Shown: one piece after another, positions 7,901-9,412 of the stretch
How positions within the stretch are numbered: the stretch's first letter is position 1
Layout: every line of letters begins with the position of its first letter
Assembly: GCA_024653905.1 (NCBI GenBank)
Contig: JANLGZ010000051.1
Location: forward strand, 1 to 9,412
Direction: 5' to 3'
Length of the DNA stretch: 9,412 bases
From: an archaeon
Lineage (GTDB): Archaea > Iainarchaeota > Iainarchaeia > Iainarchaeales > Iainarchaeaceae
Program-made: the position numbers and the translations under genes
The notes under the pieces: generated by a model
Told to the model about the DNA's origin: nothing
What the model saw: only the letters and a program-made list of their open reading frames with translations
Database searches by the model: none

Positions 7901-8729
7901 CTTCCACAATTGCGCTGTATGTTCCTATTTGAATTCCTGAAAATTTTGCTTCTCCGAAAGAGGTATATGTTTGGTTTCCTGTAACATTTTCTCTAATATC
8001 AACAAGCTTTACTTCCATGCCGTCCAAAAATCTGTTTGTATCAAGTTCTTTCACAACTATTTGTACGCTTCCTGACGGCGCCTGGATTTTTTGAAGTTTT
8101 ATGATTTCCTCTTTCCCAAGAACTGTTATTTGTGATGTTTCATAACCATCAGCACTTGTTGTTACAGTTACAGTATCGCATCCCAATGGAGGTTCTGTTA
8201 CCAATTCTCCTTGTGTTACAATCTGCTCTTCCTGGCTAAAATTCGCACTTCCTGTGCATGCTAATTGCACATTTAGCTGTTTTCCGACAAGTTTTTGACT
8301 ATCAGGGTCCACAAAAGTCAGTGTAATGTCCTTTGAAGCGAACAAAGGAGCCGAAAGCACTAGTCCCACTTTTGTTCCTTCCTGTATTTTAACGCTTTTA
8401 GTTTTATCCCCATATCCGCTTTTTGAGGCACTTATTTCGACTTGTTTTCCAATCGGCGCTTCAAAAACAGTTTTTCCATCTTTATCCGTATTAATTTTCA
8501 AATTCAGGTTTTCTCCAAAAACAGTTACCTCAACGCCTCTAAGAGGAACTCCTGCATTATTGAGTACCTCTATTGTTACTTCTGTTTTTGGTTCTGAATC
8601 AATGGTTAAAAAAACAAATCCAAGAAGACCAATCACAATAAGTGCAGCAAGTATTATGCTGTATGGAAAAAACGGTATTTTTTCAGTAATAGATGCGGAT
8701 GGCTCAATGCTGTTTTTTGGTTCATACAT
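1908..8729 (-). CDS. Giant membrane-anchored multidomain Ig-like surface protein, paralog B (2273 aa, complete)
   Basis: The start is fixed by an in-frame TAG two codons before the ATG; the stop is TAA at 1910-1908. Residues 1-21 are a polar tail and 22-43 a transmembrane signal anchor without a cleavage site, so the bulk should be extracellular. Residues 49-125, 134-212, 219-304, 306-392, 397-488 and 490-575 are six beta-sandwich units resembling carboxypeptidase-regulatory/Ig-like domains. Residues 583-730 and about 785-905 look like other beta domains, 905-1000 is a seventh Ig-like unit, and about 1010-1425 holds further CARDB/Ig-like segments. A hydrophobic hairpin lies at 1444-1503. Residues 1515-2050 match nothing I recognise and include Cys- and aromatic-rich stretches. 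Residues 2055-2273 form a domain shared with gene A, with Cys2111, Cys2231 and Cys2271. About 15 N-x-S/T sequons and paired cysteines fit an outside location. There is no LPxTG, PGF-type sorting tail or C-terminal helix. No catalytic site is evident; adhesion or cell contact is inferred only from architecture. Confidence 0.95.
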   Translation of the reverse strand: MYEPKNSIEPSASITEKIPFFPYSIILAALIVIGLLGFVFLTIDSEPKTEVTIEVLNNAGVPLRGVEVTVFGENLNLKINTDKDGKTVFEAPIGKQVEISASKSGYGDKTKSVKIQEGTKVGLVLSAPLFASKDITLTFVDPDSQKLVGKQLNVQLACTGSANFSQEEQIVTQGELVTEPPLGCDTVTVTTSADGYETSQITVLGKEEIIKLQKIQAPSGSVQIVVKELDTNRFLDGMEVKLVDIRENVTGNQTYTSFGEAKFSGIQIGTYSAIVEDPNSEYGSERILFEVNQNKVNEKTVYLTKQLQLTAKIKAEKKNSSSGIEGVTVTLYDLEGLVVGEKETDSKGEAIFAIREKGSYSFKAAKENYLPGDTEVINTSKYAVGSAQEFKTKMEQCTPTRCGSLTIRVIDEDGIPISNAEVMLLDEEGFVETAYGIKVTDFNGVIEPFLNVAEGTYSALAQKYPVQGTYNTIEVNPLEENFVEMTVIVGNGTIIVNAIDDEGDPIEFGDAEIYTDYGEQIGVIRLDGDGTGIISEIKADKSVYAIVKKSGFTSYFTTAKQVIKDRTVSFNVILEKEILGNSPTIEFLGVYSKQEREVRNLASGNTYFVRFLVTVPTQVELDDLGVFFRAGEKETLEKDDIGITKTNVPLASVIRGQTFKPLLGETELTNGRAKWVSMVFDNPESGKYEIELEIKIEDGTTPGTFLPLYYRTWGTEESVYLRDPFDRTLGEARETETKKGIYAEAYQKPFYEGMDELCSGDFCFAHRLLDKTEDLYINEPYNVKTFTPYTLEFSLTNNSPIIYDTAELLIKNSDGTPEDIKDISIESYSFSNADSQEFTGNTPAFKIQALSMGDFRQNKNVSGKLGIESKSDASSALEFKIISDQLIAYESFVIFNTFFNEQIKINVLPEELVAYIPIDLNVIVTAASEEADGFRIDGAKIIVTKIAPDRSETKFVGTTNYDGMAEIIIPASEPGTKLVITAEKPGLGITEVIKEVEGGVAKFNPKEIEVSLNTQTKEEDTTILNIENKINKPIVIKKIITTGKFYGLIDERRIDNFLTSYVGTIIDKKSVSGIEVLSALGSDAEYLSEGKILEGKLIITLALEENPEISWIHELPFNTIINLAELPANDSCIVLSKKTWRDSTISSRSSLEFEVKNNCVSEDGRPIELKNLQGKIGWIGKDGIVGQVELSITDPDSGQIASEILQENLWSRFTESLRPGIVYPARLTFVPKPDTLGKTGEFIVEIDAELLTNAGRQFVGASNSIDGEILIVNLDQCIQITPDPQTGIEISETETTGEFTIDTSQCGPIDIDFRFCNGGTDQCRGGAPEGGITVTPWTLNNVQEESKEVRVDRQIIPGFYGITVEARPKGGSWRKITEVNAVIRPREGSYFEMNKYNFNVIGIGSEDSAIVTNNMLLEDVEVKASICDWDEAKKEDDFAGRGLEAAAVGAGVGAVSGTLLGVTVLAGHGVGPAIAGLAFCPPCAVIGSVIAVVVALLYIIFTATEDPCDEDHSDTLKDYVINLAGSMNLASFNYIPPDALAILVSDRSIRGNWNTGVTDSKGDRGIHGWQEVGMKFKNVNAEQDEPVYAIVTASAREHVHGDPTHTMAKVTCKGSNFGMFKINPGECGTPFEGVYNTVYTQKFHVKFKVSEEIETLPLVNFDTLACQSGNNIGRTSSGALPRIKLNWSWNESRGGISETTCDASNPDYVYCDATQFTIEINKRMYNLYELLEKNSFNLSCPQVVIDLKDVAMSALAQEIGSSQLLTATVNGLTEANGLDETDTTIASDNIMLKLMMDQVLADQGYDQQFDCTLKTTETYQDIPNIIWYAQANSNMKWTEKIPDKDALFDTLVFDAYLIKDNYSDEFYRDFSDYYTNQSFEDTPEYFTSLGVDKQGKEYGINRLMDEGLFKVTRKYVESSELPGAGLYRVDIAAYFNDNDWRFFDSDGKPRVATAIVVYKKDDPFPNSPFYSLPLDGLVGVRADETLRANYGTTYIVSNDEVLPISNELPPAKTYPDAGSNAIATAQMEINRNLYQLNTSPATRGMILQIDKPTGRAANIIFQPTQATPVLMKVSKDGLTEESFGAFYSMLEGDVPLDIGNTVSYWNGAGVCRDFTGVPVTEAFYEKPDRKAAAEDNLIDYQHLYALDWEKADLDGEVYLRTIIYSDPLSDTILKAQDSKTKVNFYTADESGQVVGLNGVSGMRYNNFASGSEGMIDSIEDVFTMVQSGDVCVTNNGNSTKFWWNPQTIYTEKGRERSISELTNSLEAGNTCIG
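1911..2564 (-). other. Conserved C-terminal domain of protein B (residues about 2056-2273), shared with protein A
   Basis: This segment aligns end to end with the visible tail of gene A (8778-9410). Shared landmarks in order are FQP..ATPV, a GD...D[IV]GNT turn, WNG followed within five residues by Cys and Arg, a [IM]EDVF helix, VC[VI]T, F[FW]WNP and a final Cys three residues from the end. The three shared cysteines suggest a disulfide-stabilised extracellular fold. I do not recognise the family. Between the WNG and EDVF motifs the two proteins differ in sequence and slightly in length, so that is the variable part. Confidence 0.7.
4221..4400 (-). other. Internal hydrophobic glycine-zipper hairpin in protein B (residues about 1444-1503)
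   Basis: Two hydrophobic segments sit in the middle of an otherwise soluble-looking extracellular protein. The first (about 1445-1467) carries Gly1449, Gly1453, Gly1457 and Gly1461 at exact four-residue spacing, a glycine zipper that allows tight helix packing. A short His-Gly turn joins it to the second (about 1471-1502), which begins with a CPPC at 1480-1483 and ends in a strongly hydrophobic VVVALLYIIF run. Acidic, charged residues flank both sides. It could be a membrane-spanning hairpin, which would keep both flanks outside, or a membrane-inserting element. Confidence 0.75.
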
Positions 8730-8751
8730 TCGCTAATAATAAGTTTTTGCT

Positions 8752-8762
8752 CTTATTAAAAG
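8752..8762 (-). promoter_or_regulatory. Candidate archaeal TATA box for gene B
   Basis: On the minus strand the A-B gap contains CTTTTAATAAG, preceded by a purine-rich GAAC that could serve as a BRE. Its centre is about 28 nt upstream of the ATG at 8729, the distance expected if the transcript starts at or next to the start codon (leaderless). No GGAGG or GGTG-like ribosome site lies in the 45-nt gap, which agrees with that. The region is AT-rich, so a chance match is quite possible. Confidence 0.35.
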
Positions 8763-8774
8763 TTCTGATTTGTA

Positions 8775-9410
8775 CTAAGAGCTAATGCATGCATTGATTG
8801 CATCTTCTTCTTTGTTTTCGAATGATTCGAATATTTTTTTCGGGTTCCAGAAGAATTCCGTATTCAGATTGGTGCCAGTAATACAAACGTATTCATCCTT
8901 CACCAAATTAAACACGTCTTCCATGCTTGCAACATTTGAAGTAATGCCGTTGCCGTTCAGTCTCACAAGTTTTCCTGATTCTGTAGAACCAATTAAATTA
9001 GCATTATCTGATGAAACATCAACCAATTGTAAGTAACTATCAGAATCCTGCGGAGTATAAAATACAGATTCATAAAATACACTTCCGAAGTTAATTGGGT
9101 CAGTGCAAAACTCTAATGCATATTTGCTTCTCTCATTTTGTCCCACTAATGCACAGCTTGTGCTTATTCCGTGTGTGTCAGGAACAAACTGCTGTTGTGA
9201 CATTACTCTGTCATCAAAGCCTCTGCATGTTGCCCCGACACCGTTCCACAAGGTCATTGTGTTTCCTACATCAACAGCATCTCCATCAATTCCTGCCTGA
9301 TAAATTGCGTAAGCATCTCCTGCGCTTTGTTTATCAATTTGTAAAATTACTGGTGTTGCGTTTGAAGGCTGGAATACCAGTGTTGGGTTCTGCTGTGCTC
9401 TTGAAACTTT
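8775..9410 (-). CDS. Giant Ig-repeat surface protein, paralog A (C-terminal 211 codons, 5' end outside window)
   Basis: The frame is open from the window edge to the TAG at 8777-8775. A Met codon at 9257 is internal, because homology to gene B continues 5' of it, so this is the tail of a longer gene. The visible part corresponds to residues of about 2058-2273 of protein B: FQP..ATPV, then DVGNT, then WNG followed by Cys, SMEDVF, VCIT, FFWNP and a terminal Cys three residues from the end. Two extra cysteines, 24 and 40 residues after the first conserved one, have no partner in B and could form an additional disulfide. No transmembrane helix or sorting signal is visible at the C-terminus. The function is unknown; by homology it is the distal domain of another giant surface protein. 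Only 45 nt separate its stop from the start of B, so co-transcription is possible. The size of the missing N-terminal part is inferred, not seen. Confidence 0.9.
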   Translation of the reverse strand, partial: KVSRAQQNPTLVFQPSNATPVILQIDKQSAGDAYAIYQAGIDGDAVDVGNTMTLWNGVGATCRGFDDRVMSQQQFVPDTHGISTSCALVGQNERSKYALEFCTDPINFGSVFYESVFYTPQDSDSYLQLVDVSSDNANLIGSTESGKLVRLNGNGITSNVASMEDVFNLVKDEYVCITGTNLNTEFFWNPKKIFESFENKEEDAINACISS

Positions 9411-9412
9411 TG

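Larger units (their letters stand above)
1..9412 (-). repeat. Tandem array of at least three paralogous giant surface-protein genes
   Basis: Genes A, B and C follow head to tail. The C-terminus of A aligns with that of B, and the N-terminus of C aligns with that of B, in both cases with motifs in the same order and at nearly the same spacing. This is best explained by ancient tandem duplication followed by strong divergence: similarity is clear at the protein level, while I see no long identical DNA stretches. Both ends of the array are cut by the window. Confidence 0.88.

Noticed and set aside
9255..9257. Met codon at 9257 as the start of a short independent 160-residue gene
   Set aside because: The frame is open to the window edge and homology to protein B (FQP..ATPV, GNT) continues upstream of this Met, so it is internal to a longer gene.
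8785..9300. Plus-strand frames opposite gene A
   Set aside because: The minus-strand frame here aligns to protein B along its length, so these are antisense shadows.

Overview
This window is almost entirely coding, and everything runs on the minus strand. It carries three consecutive genes for very large, mutually related cell-surface proteins. Reading in the direction of transcription (high to low coordinates), they are: the last 211 codons of gene A (9410-8775, 5' end outside the window); one complete giant gene B of 2273 codons (8729-1908); and the first 610 codons of gene C (1831-2, 3' end outside the window). The gaps are 45 nt (A to B) and 76 nt (B to C). No stretch over 300 bases lacks a gene. 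I see no RNA gene, transposon, CRISPR array or clear terminator.

The three genes are tandem paralogs. The C-terminus of A aligns with the C-terminus of B (FQP..ATPV, D[IV]GNT...WNG, [IM]EDVF...VC[VI]T, F[FW]WNP, and a last Cys three residues from the end). The N-terminus of C aligns over its whole visible length with the N-terminus of B, with an offset of only about 10 residues (start M-Y-E, a single signal-anchor helix, conserved Cys pairs, a CTP..CG hinge, then EILG..P.IEFLG). The local array is therefore at least three copies and may continue in both directions.

Protein B looks like a membrane-anchored extracellular stalk. It has a short cytoplasmic tail, one transmembrane helix (about residues 22-43), and then six beta-sandwich units of the carboxypeptidase-regulatory/Ig-like kind (about 49-575). 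More Ig/CARDB-like beta domains follow to about residue 1425. An unexpected hydrophobic, glycine-zipper hairpin lies at about 1444-1503. After it come about 550 residues I cannot assign and a conserved C-terminal domain of about 220 residues. No enzyme is recognisable.

The organism is most likely an archaeon, possibly of the DPANN group. The coding sequence is AT-rich with heavy AAA/GAA use, no Shine-Dalgarno motif precedes either visible start, and TATA-like boxes sit where archaeal promoters with very short or absent leaders would put them. Giant Ig-repeat surface proteins are also common in such genomes. This assignment is inference; an AT-rich bacterium is not excluded. The likely role is adhesion or contact with other cells or surfaces, with the paralogs offering variants of one architecture. 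That too is inference from architecture alone.
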